DNA of 64,000 bases from Irpex lacteus (Eukaryota; Basidiomycota; Agaricomycetes; Polyporales; Irpicaceae). Shown in pieces: positions 22,925-36,300 of the stretch. The DNA is taken from positions 124,001-188,000 of the forward strand of contig MQVO02000040.1 of the NCBI GenBank assembly GCA_001986395.2. Direction: 5' to 3'. Position 1 is the first letter of the stretch; each line of letters starts with the position of its first letter. Both the position numbers and the translations under genes were made by a program. A model generated the notes under the pieces. That model was not told where the DNA came from, ran no database searches, and worked only from the letters and a program-made list of their open reading frames with translations.

Positions 22925-23524
22925 GGGGTATTGCTCCTGTTTAGGGGGTGCAGGGAGACGGTTGTTCGTCGTGAGATGAAAAGGAAGGGGATGAGGGGGA
23001 TGAGGGAGAAGGTTGGATGTCTAATGAGATCTTTACGCGGTATTACGCTTTCTTGATGCTTTCATCTGGTGTATTTTGTACGTTTTATTGCTGTAATGTC
23101 GTGGGCGAGTTAAACCCGCAATGAAGCTTTAATGGATTCAAGGACTCATAGTTGCGCACAGTGGGGATTGCTTTGTACATGACGATCAGGCTACGTCGTC
23201 ATACTTCCGGTACTTCGCAGAAAACTGGTTGACATAATTTTACACAAGAACTAGGCTATCTGATCCTTGTCTTGTGAGGATGAAAACGATTGCAGAAGCA
23301 GGGATGACTGAACTTGGAGTTTGAGAGTCAAAGTCAAAGAGAACGAAAACAACGCGTACGGCTATCTAGATCGAATCAAAAGGCATCGCCAAACTCGGTG
23401 TCTGTCTCCGACTATTCAATCAGCTACCATACTGTTACTATTCGGACAACCATGTGCAAGAGCATGGTACAAACTGAGCCTAAGATATCAAAGTGAACGC
23501 GGTTGGTTCGAGGATCATTCTAGG
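22925..23524. other. Convergent intergenic region, transporter and F-box-like member 4
   Basis: Only 3' flanks are expected, since both neighbours end here. The first 120 bp are G-rich (22925-23030). No feature recognised. Confidence 0.5.
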
Positions 23525-25245
23525 TCATCGAGGGGGCGAGGCCGAGGGTGAGCGTGGATATACCTCCAACAGCTCAGAGACTATGCTTTCCCAGCCACCC
23601 CACTGTTCGCCTGCAGTGCGGTTCACATCAGTCTAGTATGGAACTCGTATTATGTTCATATGACGCACCAGTAATTTTAAGGGATGTGGGATCGATCCTT
23701 ACAAAGTTACCCTCCCTATGACGGATATCTTGTCGCTCCGGAAGCTCAACAAACGGGTGTTCAGATGATCGATCGCAGGTAAGAACGTATATTCTCTTGG
23801 GTGGTGGCGCCTCACATATTGACTTGTATCGTTTCGCAAATGCTTGAAGGATGTCATAATTTTGGAACGCAAAAACGACGAAGCGTAGCGAGCGTCGTTT
23901 TTCAAGATGCTTGCGAAGAATATTGAGATCTAGGGAAGGAGCGATCGAGTCCGGCGTGGCCTCTTTGTGATGCGGCCTGCTGACAAAGATTACTAGCCCA
24001 ACAAGTTGCGGAGGTGCTGGCGAGCTACGCCCAGCTGCGGCTCTCTGCGTTGTAGGCGTTGGCGTCGAGTCAATCGTGAATTGTAGGTCGATACGTGGAT
24101 AGTTGGGGTATCGGTGAAGGATCTCCCACCGGAACGTACATCGCTTGCAGCCCTTTCGCCAGTCTCACAGCGCCAGAAGAAATCAGCCCTTGTCCACGAA
24201 CAGACGAAGACTCAAAGAGCGGTGACCTACAGCTATTAAGCGAGCTCGATAACTCATCGTCTCTATCTTTTGCTTTAGGTGCCTTATTGAAGAAGTCGCG
24301 AATTAGATTCATCGTGGTTATAGCCCAGTATTGTTCCGTAGAGGTGACTCTGCGCAAAGGAAAGTCCGGGTACATCATAGCAACCTGTAAACAGAGCCAC
24401 AGATCGTTCGTACACCTACGCGCACTCACTTCCATCCTGCGTCTGTATCGCGCTACTGGCTTGACGAAGTTGGCTAGGAGCTCCGGTGCCTTTCTATCCC
24501 AGGTGATACCGGACAACACAATGCGGCTGGCTTCCTTGAAATGGCTGAAGTATTTAACGACATGTCGGAAAGAAGGGAAAGCAATATCGAAAATCGTAAC
24601 GGTGGTATATGAAGTGACAGCAGGAGGTGGAATCGACAAGGCCGAGAGGTCGCAGTGCGGGGAGTCCAATTTGCAAGGGGGTACGCTTTTCGGCATGGGA
24701 CCGAATATCACCAATTCGCCCAGTTTAGAGTTGACTTCTGGAAAGTGAACGACATGAAGGAATGATGCGGACAGCCCAGGAGTCCGATAATCCATTCGAA
24801 CGTTCACGCAGGCAATTAGAGAGCAGACTGATATCAGCTTAGGGCACCCAGCTGTTGAGTACTTCCTGAAAAGCTGAGCGTCTTGCATAGAGTTGATACG
24901 CAGTATTGCCCCACGAAACATGTGTTCCCGACATCGGTTTCCCCAGTAACGACATACGAGGGAGCAGCTGATGAGCGTATATCTTGGCCCAGCCTTCTCA
25001 ACCTCTCGATTGAGCCTTTCGTACGCGGCCTCCTTGCGCTTCATAGGCGCTAGATATGCTTCATGGCTAAGTCGTCGATAGACCTCGTCTCGACGATCAT
25101 CGCGGCCGACCCAATAGAGAATGCGAGGAAATAGTTCTGGCGGGACGACTGCACCAAGGTCTTCCGGATCGCCCTTTCTGCGTTTGGAATGTACATGGAA
25201 GAGCGACCGAAATTTCCGTTGGACTTTCTTCATGCTTGGAAACAA
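23525..25245 (-). CDS. F-box-like protein, subfamily A, member 4
   Basis: The only F-box-like gene of the array on the minus strand. Exons 25245-24231, 24163-23669, 23610-23525 (introns 67 and 58 nt, phase 1) give 531 aa, or 527 from the second ATG (MKKVQRKFRSLFHVHSKRRK). F-box halves are VVPPELFPRILYWVGRD and LISCSLVCRYWGNRCREHMF. Further blocks are LGELVIFGPMPKSVPPCKL, AFPSFRHVVKYFSHF and CTNDLWLCLQVAMMYPDFPL. Exon 2 has DLQFTIDSTPTP, LRFVVFAFQNYDILQAF, RIYVLTCDRSSEHPF and RIDPTSLKITG; the last exon encodes GEQWGGWESIVSELLEVYP. The intron-1 acceptor (GTGAG/AC) is unusual and was picked because it keeps frame. Intact. Confidence 0.82.
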
Positions 25246-26465
25246 TCACAACGAAGAACCGATTGTCATCTGAGGAATATTCGATGGATCTGCTTTAAAT
25301 GTATACATATCAGTAACAATTGTGCGAATCGATAGTAACGAACCTTGGGCGAGACGGTGCGTAAGCGTGTGCTAAATGCAACTTGCGTTGTCGCTACTAC
25401 GTATTGTGAGTCCTTGTGTCAAACAACGCAGAGTCAAAAATTCGTGACATACTGAGGCTAGCGAAGACAGTAGACGCAAGTTGTCAGTTAGCATCCGTGT
25501 TTGACAGAAGAGAATGTGGCTCGGATGTGCGAAACCAAAACTCGTGGCATGCCAAAATACATGACAAACATGGACCCACTGACCTGCTTCGGCTCTCCGG
25601 TGGTTGCTCTTTTCGTTCGAATCCCGTAATGCATCCATAGACAGTATTATGACTTGCTCTGATATTACAAGCTTGGAAAAATTCGTGGACCTGCTAGCCG
25701 TACGAGAATTTGGCTTGGCCACAGTGCGCACAAATACGCTTAGAAGTCGTTCTGGTATAGAGAAAACATGGGCATACCTGGAACTAACGATCGGTCAATC
25801 ACCTTCTACGACAATATTGGGACTGACACTGCATCAAGTCGTGCGTTTCTGTATGAACCTCTATTAAAAACCCAATGCACATCATGCGCTATTCTTTGTG
25901 GATTCGACGGGTCTTCAATGCTTTGACGGACGTGATGAGCGTCGTTCTGGTAGCATACGAAGCGAGCTAGTGCTGTGTTCCATGCGCATTCGATGAAATT
26001 TTGGTAGTAGGAGTAAGAGTAGATGAGAGTTATGAGAGAAGCGAGGCTGCTCAATCTCGAAGGTAAGACGCGGCTCCCCGATTGATCTGAATCGGATTCC
26101 TATTGTTCTTGCTACATACAGTCTCAGCTATCGAACAGCAGCGAGAAATTATGCGAGCGACATTCATCTGCACAATGGAGATGCTCGTGTTGCATATCGT
26201 TGCTTGTATCTGCTATGGTGTATGGTGAGGAGAACGGGCCCACTCTTTCTGGAACTCCATATGAAAGGACTAGGAGTAAATTCTACTCAAAATACAGGTA
26301 CTAGAATACGACATGTGGTGAGGGATACGCAACGATATGTGATGATTGGGTCCGCGAAGAATGGATGCAAAGGGGATGGGTATCTGATGGTAGACGCAGA
26401 GGACGTAGATGGATACAGGATTCGGTGTCATGGTGTGCTTGATGTCAGGATGCGATAGACATGGG
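25246..26465. other. Intergenic region, upstream of F-box-like member 4
   Basis: This holds the minus-strand copy of the shared upstream element (25539-25576). The rest, up to the stop of the Cys-rich gene at 26466, has only short featureless frames. Confidence 0.5.
25539..25576 (-). promoter_or_regulatory. Subfamily-A upstream element, copy 4
   Basis: On the minus strand: GGTCCATGTTT, TATTTTGGC at the same 17-nt offset, then GCCACGAGTT; 331 bp before the ATG at 25245. It inverts together with its gene, which ties the element to the gene and not to the region. Confidence 0.6.
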
Positions 26466-27657
26466 CTAGGATTCGATAAGGTCCTTCTGACGTGAAGAAA
26501 AGCGAGAGGCTGTCTTGCAAATTCGGCTGAGGCGTTCGCTGGCACGGCGCAATGGCGGTTTATGTAGGGAACATGCGAGTATCGCTTTATTCTTCACAGA
26601 GCGCCAGATATTCTCTCCAGATAGACGTGGCAAGTATGAGTTTCTCTTGGATCTCTTCAAGCAAACATCGTCTAGAGAACATAGGGTTGAGCTAAGTCCG
26701 GCGACACCAAGTCCACGCATCATCGCCCTGTTGGTTTCGTTGCACTCCCCGGGTCGGATATAAGGCTCGGTGAGCCATCTTCTATGACCTCCGTCGTTTG
26801 CGCGATACCAGACTTTGCAAGCCAACCAGCGCTCATTACATAGACGACATTGAGTCCCTTGGTCGAATTCGGGGAGTCCACAGTGGCCACAAGAGGTTAA
26901 AGATGGCGCCAGTGGGCCAGACAGAGGTAGAGCAGGATCGGAGGCCAGTTCGTCGGGTCTAGGAGTAGATAGAGCCGTAGCAAAGAAGAACTTTGAGACA
27001 GTGATTGGGGACTGAGGCACAAATAGCGGGGAATGAGGCAGCGTAGGAGTCGGAATCGTCAACATCAGCGCCGGGCGATCTGGACGGTTGTTACTTGGTT
27101 CGATGGCAGGAGTGGAAGGTCTATTTGAGTGTAAGGGGGTCAACGCTTGTTCGATTGCTACGTGACTAGTAAATCCGAGTAGGCGTGCAACTATCTGAGC
27201 GCCGATCTCGCCTTGACGGCCTTGATGGATTCGTTCGAATATAGCTCCAGAAGATCTGTCTATCGCCTGAAGGAGAGAGACATTAGCCAAAGAAGATTCT
27301 TCGTTTACCAGACTCTGTTCGAGATGCGTATGTGCAGTGACATATTCTGTGTCATCGGTATTCCTGGTAGATTGGGTGTATTGCAGCCATGTAGAGTGTC
27401 TTGTGGGAGTGACAAGGCTCTTTACGAGCGGGTTAGAATCTAAAAATGACTGTCATTTCATATTTGAGAGTGCTTACACGCGTGAATGCCCCATGCGAAG
27501 ATGTAGCGTGTATTGTGTTCTTGTACTGTTGCTCCAAAGCGTCCTGACTAGAAAATAGCGAGAAGGCGCTACTTGAGAGAGAAAACGTTGTTACGTTTTC
27601 GTCTCTAAGGTGGGGCCAAGTGCTTGGTCCAGGGGTTTCTTTCAGCTGAATCCGCAT
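26466..27657 (-). CDS. Unrecognised Cys-rich protein with a possible zinc ribbon
   Basis: Function unknown. Probable exons are 27657-27480 and 27439-26466. The 40-nt intron (GTGTAAGC...TTTAG) is very short but joins the two open frames in phase (GAFT to HSNPLVKS), giving 383 aa. The only striking block is CGHCGLPEFDQGTQCRLCNE followed by RWLACKVWYRANDGGHRRW, whose two C-x2-C pairs 12 residues apart fit a zinc ribbon. The N-terminal half is Ser/Thr- and Pro-rich and looks disordered; the C-terminus is basic. The second exon alone keeps an open frame over 270 codons, which is the main evidence that it is a gene. A longer first exon cannot be excluded. Confidence 0.5.
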
Positions 27658-28744
27658 GGCGGTAAGAAGATGTTATATAGTATGAGTAACGAGGTGGCGT
27701 ACCTGCGACAGCCGGGTTTGTATATCGCTTATGGACTTGCACTAGGTTGGTTCATATACAGCCCCTCGACCAAGATAAGATTCGAATTCCTCACCTTTCT
27801 ACTCCTAGATGAACGTAAGATTCTGGGTTTATCTAGCTCAGAACGTGTCGAGGAGTTATATAGCGGCGCGAGACTTGAAAAGGATGTTGTAGTCTAGTCA
27901 TATTTAGACGATGCCTTCACTTAGTCAGAAGCATCGACAACGCACCTCCGACTCCGGTGGTATGTCTTCATTCTTAACGTCATTTATAGAATGTTTAAAG
28001 CTGAGATCCCATAGCAAAGGCTGCTCTTTGATGGTGAGCGTTTGCCAAAGAGTGGTAATGTCACTAGTCCTATGTACCTGATTGTGCGACCGGGAGGCAG
28101 CAACATGGGGGGATCGAGCATACTGCACATGACGCGGATGTACGACGCGATGCGCTTGTCGGTCTATTGAGTTCCTCCGGCGACGCTTCAGTGTACGTAT
28201 ATGAGCACCACGTATATCCTGCGATAAGTTCGTTAGAATAGTCACAACAGTCAAGGGCTTCGCGTACCGGTCGAGGACGAACCACGAGGGCGACGAACCT
28301 CTTCGTCCTCGCAAGGTTCAATCCATTAACCATATTGAATCGCATCATAGATGCTGCAGCATATCAACCCCTGTGAATATGCAGGTCGCGATGTTGAGAA
28401 TGGTCTCCTGGCAGGCAGCGTGAAGAGAACGAGGAAAGTGTTCAGTCCGACGTCGAATGCGGCGTCGGTGGCAAGTTGAACTTGCGCTGGATCTCAACTT
28501 GAAATCATGTTGGCGCCGCCCGAATTCGGAATAGCCCAGGGGCCAACCGTACAGGGGAGATCTACATCGGAGATTTAGCATTACGGTCGGAAGCTGAATG
28601 GGATCGTAAACGTTCACCGACCAGTCACGACGCGATCCAATCTACCAAGTATAACTGAGTCGCTCAGGTCAGTAGATTTACACAGTGACATACGTATATA
28701 CAGTAAACTCACTGCCTTACCTTAGTAGGGGTATTTCGCCGCCT
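27658..28744. other. Intergenic region before the protein kinase
   Basis: It should hold both divergent promoters. No repeat, RNA gene or recognisable coding stretch was seen; open frames are at most about 130 codons and featureless. Confidence 0.5.
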
Positions 28745-30263
28745 ATGGCTGACATCGTCAGTCTAAGCGATGTGTTCGATGGTGTAAGTACATATCGTCG
28801 TAACGTAAAGTGGTGTCTCGAGCCTGAGCCTTTCCTCTGCAGGATACATTTGAGACTGTGGAGGAAAGTCCATTCTCATACATAACACGTGCGCGGTTTC
28901 TATCCAGCAAGGATGGGCCTGCGATTGCCATCAAAAGTGCTTCATATTTGCCAGAGTTCTCAAAAGAGCCTCATGACATTGTTAAAGAGCTAAAGATCCT
29001 TCGCTCCGTGACACATTCAAACGTACGTTTACCTTCTGAATTATCTTTCATTGTGAAATAACTTCAAAAGATAATAGAAGTGCTCGGCAGCACAACCGAA
29101 CCGGCCATCCACTCTCTTCACTATTGGATGCCGTTTATCCCGCATTGCCTGCCAGATCTCATCGACTCCGTTGACTTCACTCCGAGTAGAGGAGACGCAA
29201 AAACGGTATCAGCCATCACTAGGTCTCTCATACTTCAAGTGACCATAGCAGTACAATATCTGCACGACCACGGTATCGCCCACCGGGATATCAAACCGCG
29301 TAATATCCTCATCACCTCTGAAGGTGTCATCAAACTCATCGACTTTGGTATATCCTGGAGTGAAGAAGTATGCACGTCTAGTGAGTCCATGTGGCATGAA
29401 CCTCGGAGTCAGCTGTGCTCGCAAGTGTGTTCGGGGTGAGTCTTCTCAGCATCATCTTCGTGCAATTGTGACATACTTGTACTGTAGACCGTACCGGGCC
29501 CCGGAAACGATATTCAGTGCAAAGGATTACGACCCATTTGCACTGGATTTATGGAGTCTTGGCGCTACCTTTGCTGAATTCTTCACCTCATTACGCTTTA
29601 TTCCGGAGGACGACGACATCGACGATGGATACGGTAGCCCTTCGAGTGACGGCTCGAATCAGAGTCAATCCCTCCGCCCTGCATTTATCAACCCTCCCGT
29701 GTCCGACTCTCAGAGGGGTGAATGGACCAGGGAGTCTTTGTTCGATGCTGAGCGGGGCTCTATCGGCCTTGCATGGAGTATTTTTAAAGTACGGGGTACA
29801 CCGGACGACGACAACTGGCCGGTACGTCGTCTCACAAGGCACATCAATTGGTCCCCCTTATTTACACTGCAAGTAGATGTTTAAACAGCTACCGAATGCG
29901 ACCAGCGTCGTATTCCAGGATGCCCGTCCTGTACACCTCCGTACCCTTCTACCTAATCTTCCACCAGACGAAGAAAAATTGACCTCAGAGCAGTCGGACG
30001 AGCCTCCATCGCACTTTCCTCCTTCCACGCCAGTCAACTCGGCTCTGGATTTCCTGTGGCGTCTACTGGTGTATCCACCTGAACAACGCATGAAACCTGC
30101 GGAGGCACTCAATCATCCATGGATCCGCGAGCATCAGCTGTTGCTTCCTGCTGGCTACTCGCTCAGTGCCAGACATTCAGAGCATATTCAAACAGTCACA
30201 GAAATGGGTGGTTTCTCACTAGGAGAACTGCTGCATCGGTTCCTTCGCAGTGCAGAAAGTTAA
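28745..30263 (+). CDS. Serine/threonine protein kinase, Cak1-like (CMGC)
   Basis: Five exons (28745-28783, 28843-29022, 29071-29435, 29488-29821, 29877-30263; introns 48-59 nt) give 434 aa. Catalytic features are the VAIK-type lysine 44 (PAIAIKSA), an alpha-C glutamate in KELKILRSV, the loop HRDIKPRN (Asp146), DFG at 164-166, and PYRAPE. CMGC-like landmarks are [18 protein letters not shown] helix F ([15 protein letters not shown]) and a terminal [20 protein letters not shown]. The glycine-rich loop is missing: the equivalent position reads [12 protein letters not shown]. Absence of this loop, together with the CDK-like body, resembles fungal CDK-activating kinase Cak1/Csk1. That identity is inference. 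An acidic insert ([20 protein letters not shown]) precedes kinase subdomain X. Its stop is 102 bp from the SMC4 stop (tail to tail). Confidence 0.85.
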
Positions 30264-30365
30264 TCGCCATCACAAATAACCCAATCTAATAAAAGAAAAC
30301 AATACAATACAAGATACGCAATACATGTGCTATCAAAACAACGCCGGGGCCCTTTCGCACACTGC

Positions 30366-33300
30366 TCAAGGCGTGGTGGTTGCTGAAGGATGCACGGATA
30401 GTTTGGCGGTGGAAGGAGGAGGAACCGCATGGAGGGAGTGGTTGTCAATGGAAATACCTATTAAAAGGATGTCAGATGCAGTGTCAATGCGTGTCAAGAG
30501 TAATGCTTACTTCTAGTTGCATTCGAAGTCTTGTATATGCCGATAAGACGATGGCTCAGTTCGAACATGTCGTTTCTAGATACACGTTAGAATACACGAC
30601 TTGGATCACACGTTCTATGGAACTGAAGACTTACCGAAGGGAGATGATGATGAACTGAGCGTTCTTTGTTCTATCCTTGATATAGTTGGCGACGATGGAG
30701 ACGTTCCGGAAGTCGAGGGCGGCATCGATCTCGTCCATGAAATACAACGGCGTAGGCTGGAAACAGACTTCAGCTGATATTCGACGAAATAAGAGTAACG
30801 GAGCCTACACACCTTGTACACATGGAGCGCAAATACGAGAGCCAGGGAACTCAAAGTCTATGTATACCTGATGAGCAACGTGCAAGTGATATGATAGGGC
30901 CACTAACCTTCTCCCCTCCCGAGAGGTTCGAGATGTTCTTCCAGCTCTTCTTCGGAGGCATGACACTGAAAATGATACCCTCCGAGAATGGATCCATACT
31001 ATCGACAAGTTCCAGCTCGGCGTTGCCTCCAAGTGTGATCATCTGTGTCATGTCAGGAGCAATCCCAATAGTTATACTAATGATCGTACCTGGTACATCT
31101 CCTTCAGCTTCAAAGAGATCGTGTTGAAACCAGTCATGAATTCGTCAAGGCGACGCTTGCATAGAGTGTCATGTTTCTGCTTCTCGGTGTCGCGTCGCTC
31201 GGTAACGTTCTCGAGATCAGCTGCGCGACGCATGAATTCCTCTTCGCGTTTCTTGTAGTCCTTGAGCACTGCGAGGTTTGGCTTCGCGTTCTTGATTTTT
31301 TCTGGCAACAGGATGGTAAGAAATCGCATATGGAGGATATACCTCAAAGAACTGACCGTCAAGCAACTCAGTATCCGCAACGAGCTCACGCTTCCTGAAT
31401 GTTGCCAGCTCCGCCTCAGAGTAAATATGCAGCTCATGAGATGAGCGACGCTCAGGTCGACGTTTCTCAGGCCTCTCCTCCGGTTGTTCAGAGCCTTCTC
31501 GAGGAGCGTTCTCTCCCTCCGCACCATCATCGACATTCGCACCGCCTGTCTCGTCCTCATCATCGTCATAATCATCACTATGCAGAAAGTCGTGTCAGTA
31601 TAAGAGATAATACACCAAAAGAACACGCACTCGATATCGATAAGCTGCAACTTGTCATGCTCGCCCTGCCAATGTTCAAGGGCCTTCTCGTTGTCGTGCG
31701 CGTCCTTCTTGACATCGGCAAGCGTTTGCTTGAGTTCCATCTACACCAAACGTTGTCAGCGATACGGTCATCTGAGACGCTATGTTGACTCACCTCTTTG
31801 GCACGGAACGCTTGGATCTGCTCAGTCTTCTCATCAAGCTCGGCCTTCAGATTCTCCAAATCGTCCTTCGAGTTCTCCGCAGCAGTCTGTGCGTCGGCAA
31901 CCTTCGACCGTATATTCTCCACATACTGCACACACTCCTCCAGCTCCTCCTCCAGGTTCTGCAGCTCCTCGTTGACCTCCTCCAGCGTCGCAGTATTGTT
32001 CTCGATGACCGTCCGAAGCTTCTTTACGTCTTTCTCCGCTTTCGCTTTAGCAACTTCAGCCTTAGTGATCTCGTCGTTGGCCAAGTTGATGTGCAGACGC
32101 AACCCGTCAACTTTCGACTTCTGACTCAAGAGCCGCGCACCACCGATGTCGAGGATCTTCTTTTCAAGAGCTTTGATCTGTTGGTCGATGGCTTCCTTGT
32201 CACCTTCAAGTGCCTCCAGCTCTGTGGCCGCGGCTTCGATCTCCTCGTCGAGGGCAGAGATCCTAGCGATATCGCCCGAGTCGGGTTTGGTCTTCGTCCT
32301 GAAAATGCACCATATCAGTGAAAGCAGAACGAAACCGACAAACGCTACTCACTTCAACTCCTTGTACCGCTTGTCAGCATCAGCAATGCGCTTGGTTCCA
32401 GTCTGCAAATCAAGGTTCGCCTTCTCGATAGCCACATCAATCTGTGGACCAGCCCTCGCCAATGCCTCCAACGTTGCTTCAAGATCACGCGCCTCCTGTT
32501 GGACCTTCTCTAGCTCCCTCTGCGCAGCTTCACTGTCCCGCTCATACTGCAAAAGCATCTCTGGCGAGACCGAATCCGCTTGCAACTTGGAACTCATCGC
32601 GCCCCTGAGAACGTTAGTCCCACCACCGGACATCGCTCCCGAGGACTCGATAAGCTGGCCGGCGAGCGTCACGACACGCCACCTCCGCTGACCACCAAAA
32701 GCAATGCGGTTCGCCTGGTCGAGGGTGTCCGCCACGAGAGTGTCTCCGATTGCCTTATAGAAAGCAGGCGCGAACCGAGCGTCCTTGGGTTTAATAAGGT
32801 CGAAAAGGCGTGGTACGTTCTCCGGAGTCTGCACTCTCTCCATACCACGCGAAGAAAGCTTGTCGAGGACCATGAACGATGCACGCCCGACGTTCTGCTT
32901 GCGGAGGTACTCAATGCATGCCTGGCCCTGGTCGACAGTGTCGACTACCATGTTTTTCAACGCCCCGCAGGCTGTCGAAATGGCGACGTCGTACTTTTCC
33001 GGGATCGTGCCGAGTTGGCCTAGTTGGCCCTACGTTCAAAAATTCAATCCAAGGATGAGCAGAATTTCGAAAGTGAGAGTGTGGGTACTTACGTGGAAGC
33101 CAGAGATACGACCGGTACTCTTCAGACGCGTCAAAGTCTCTAGCACCTTATTCTGAGTCCTGTTAGCAGCCTGCGAGGACTTCGCCTCGTCCACCTTCGA
33201 TCGCGATGCAGATGCCCTGCTGCGAAGCTCTTGCAAACGGGCTTGGACGTCCTGGAACAAATTTATTTTAATACTGGCGTTGATCATGGTACGCATTAGA

Positions 33301-36300
33301 ACTACTCACCTGGGACCGGGCTTGTTCATCCCTAAGCTCCTTCGCCTTCTCCTTCCGCTGAGACTTCAACTCGTCCACCTCAGCAACCTACACCATCATC
33401 TTATACATTAGCCACATATCTCAAAGCACCACTTTCAAAGAAAGTTACTAACCTTAGCCTTCTGATCCTCCTGAAGCTGCTCAAGATTGCTCTTCGCCTC
33501 ATCCAACGCAGCCTTCGCAGCCTCCGCCTTCTTCGCAAGCATGTCCCTCTCGCTCTTCGCGACGTCGAGCTCGGCCTGCTTCTTGTTGATCTTAGCAGTC
33601 CAGGGCTGAAGTTCGCGCTGCTTGACTTCGATTTGGTCGTGGTATACTTGAGTCTTGTCTGTGATCATAAATAAAGTGAATGAGTGGATGCGAAAATATT
33701 AGAAGAGGACAGGAAGCTACCTTTGAGACTATCCCGAATATCCTCAAGCGCCTTCTCCTCCCTCGCAAGATCATCCTCAAATCCTGCAAGCTTCTTCCTC
33801 TCTCGCTCCATCTTCTCAGTATTATCACTGATAGCCCGTTCCGCTTCGCCTAAATTCTTCTCATCCTACATATTGTATTATACGTTAGCGCAAGACTAAA
33901 GGATGTACATACAAGAACTTACGTCTTTCAACGACTTCTCGAGCTTCTTCGCCTTACTCTTCGCATGCTTCCTCCTTTCCTCCAGTCCCACCTGCTTCTT
34001 CTCGTTCGCGGTCAACTCCTTCAGTGCAACCGCAGCGGCTTTTTGCACTTCCTATAAATCGTTGGAAAAGTAAACGCTCGTGAGTAGATCGATTGTAAGG
34101 CAGTGAGGGACAGTACCTCATACGCTTCCCCACGCTCTTTGAAATGCTTCTCGAGCATCTTCAAATGCGCAACATCATCCGCATTCTTGTCCGTCTCCTC
34201 CTTCAACGCAGCTTCCGCCTCTGCCTAAACCCACCACACACACCAATGATTAGCATATATTCACCACCAGCTGACCAAAAAAAACAAATCACTTACCATC
34301 TTCCTCGAAAACGCCTCCTCATTCTCCAAACACTTCCACACATACCACTGCCAAAGCCTACTTGTAGCCCTTGTATGCTCGTTCTGAAGTCTAAGGAAGT
34401 CCTCTGCCTCTCTCTTCTCCTTCTCCAACGCGTCCCTCTCGCGCTCCACGATCTTCAATCTCGCGAGCTTCTCCGTTCGCTCGTCGTTGAGCGACTCGAG
34501 CGCGGCCATGGTCTCTTCGATGGGCGCCTTGTATTGGGTGGTGCCGATGATGTCTTCGAGGTATTCGAGGAGGCCGTCTTCGTGCTCGGAGGGCGCTTTG
34601 GGCTTCATTTGGGCTATGGATTCGACTTCGCCCTGTAATGGATGAGTCAGCATCATCAAGGCGTCAAGTCAGTGGGAGTAGAAGTATGAGTGTAGAATGT
34701 GTATGAACCAGAAAACATATGAAAGATAGGAAAAGCGTTCGTCGCGCAGACGAGAGTAGTGATACCCAGGTTTGACACCACTTGAATGATGTCGGTCGTG
34801 AGGTGTAGTGGTAAAGACGGCTCGAAGAGAAGGAGTGCACGGCAGCGTTAGGTAAGAAGAAATATGGTCAATGTTTTAGCGGAAACTAATAATGAATGCG
34901 CGAAGCTCGATGGCGAAGGCGAACGTAAGCGAAAAGATACAGTGAAAGAGGCACAGACACAAGAAGGAAGAGTGAGTAGATGGAACACGCCTCTGCAAGA
35001 CTGCAAAACGAAGCTGGTCATCAAAGCCAACATCACACTCACCTGAAGGATCAAAAACCGATTATGATCCAAATCAATGCCCCTCCCTTTAAGGAGGGTC
35101 TGCACCTCCTTATAGTTGCTCGCACGCCCGTTGATGGAGTACTTGCTAGAGTTGTTCTTGTACGCCGTGCGCGTGACGACCAGCCCAGAGTTCGGTACCA
35201 CTTCGAATTCATCCGGTCCAGGCTATTGCGCCACCAAAATCAGAGTAAGAGTGAGCAGTCGCCCCATGCAAAGAAGATGGACAGGAGAGGAGGCTTACAA
35301 GGTCGGTGATTTCGCGGAAGTGCACTTCCACGCTACAGTCGTCCAAATCCGGGTGGCGCGCCGAGTTATGTATGAGCTCGGACAGCTTGCCCTGCCTCAT
35401 CTTCGACGCGCGGTACCCGAAGACGAAGAGGAGGGCGTCGATGGTGTTGGACTTGCCGGAGCCGTTGGGGCCTACGATCGCTGAGAATGACTAGTGACAT
35501 AAAGGTAACATATGAGATCACCTCAAATAGATAGAGACATGAAAGAGAATGAGGATGAAGTACACACCTTATGGAACGGCCCAATCTCCTGCCTCCCCGC
35601 ATAACTCTTAAAATTCACAAGCACCATCTTATGAATAACAAGCCTCGCCTTCGGGCCTTGCGGCTCAACATTCACAACCGGCTGAACGTGCGCCTGCGGT
35701 TTGGGCGTAGGCGTACGAGGGACTTCTGGCTCTAACAGCGAATGTTCCTCCTCTTCTTCAGGTTCTTCAGCAATAGGCTCGATGAGGCGAGAGGCAGGGG
35801 CCCTAGAGGCGGGCTGGGGTTCGGGATCAGCGTAGGAAAGGCTGTCCGACTCCTCGCCGTCATCTTGTACAGCAGCCGCTTCGACAGCAGCCTCAGAGTC
35901 CACCTCAGAGACTACTGAGACGGCTCTGCTTCCTCGACCTCGACCTCTTCCCCTAGCTGAGGAGGAAGATGCGCGTGGGGGGACAGAGGTTCGACCGCGT
36001 CTCCCTCGTGCAGCCGTGCCTCGGGTGGCTTTCCCTCTTCGCGCGGGCTTCTCGTCTTCGAAGTCGTCATCTGATGATACGTCGACTGCCTTGGAAGTTT
36101 TACGTCGAGAGGCACGTGGTTTCACGTCCTCTTCTTCATCTTCTTCGTCGTCGTCGTCTTCCTCCTTCGGCTGTTCTTCGCCTGAGTCTTCGTCTGAAGA
36201 CACCGCGACAACCTTCTTCGCCGCTCTACCCTTGCGCGCTGGCGGTGCAGACGGCAACACCACAAAAGGCGGTTTCCTCGACCCAGCACGTACATTTCGT

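Noticed and set aside
23868..23905. Perfect 10-bp inverted repeat AAAAACGACG/CGTCGTTTTT
   Set aside because: It lies inside the second coding exon of F-box-like member 4 (LEKRRSLRFVVFAF), so it is explained by codons and probably chance.
34790..34830. tRNA-like A-box look (GGTGTAGTGGTAAAGAC) in the long SMC4 intron
   Set aside because: No matching B box (GGTTCRANNCC) downstream and no acceptor stem could be paired.
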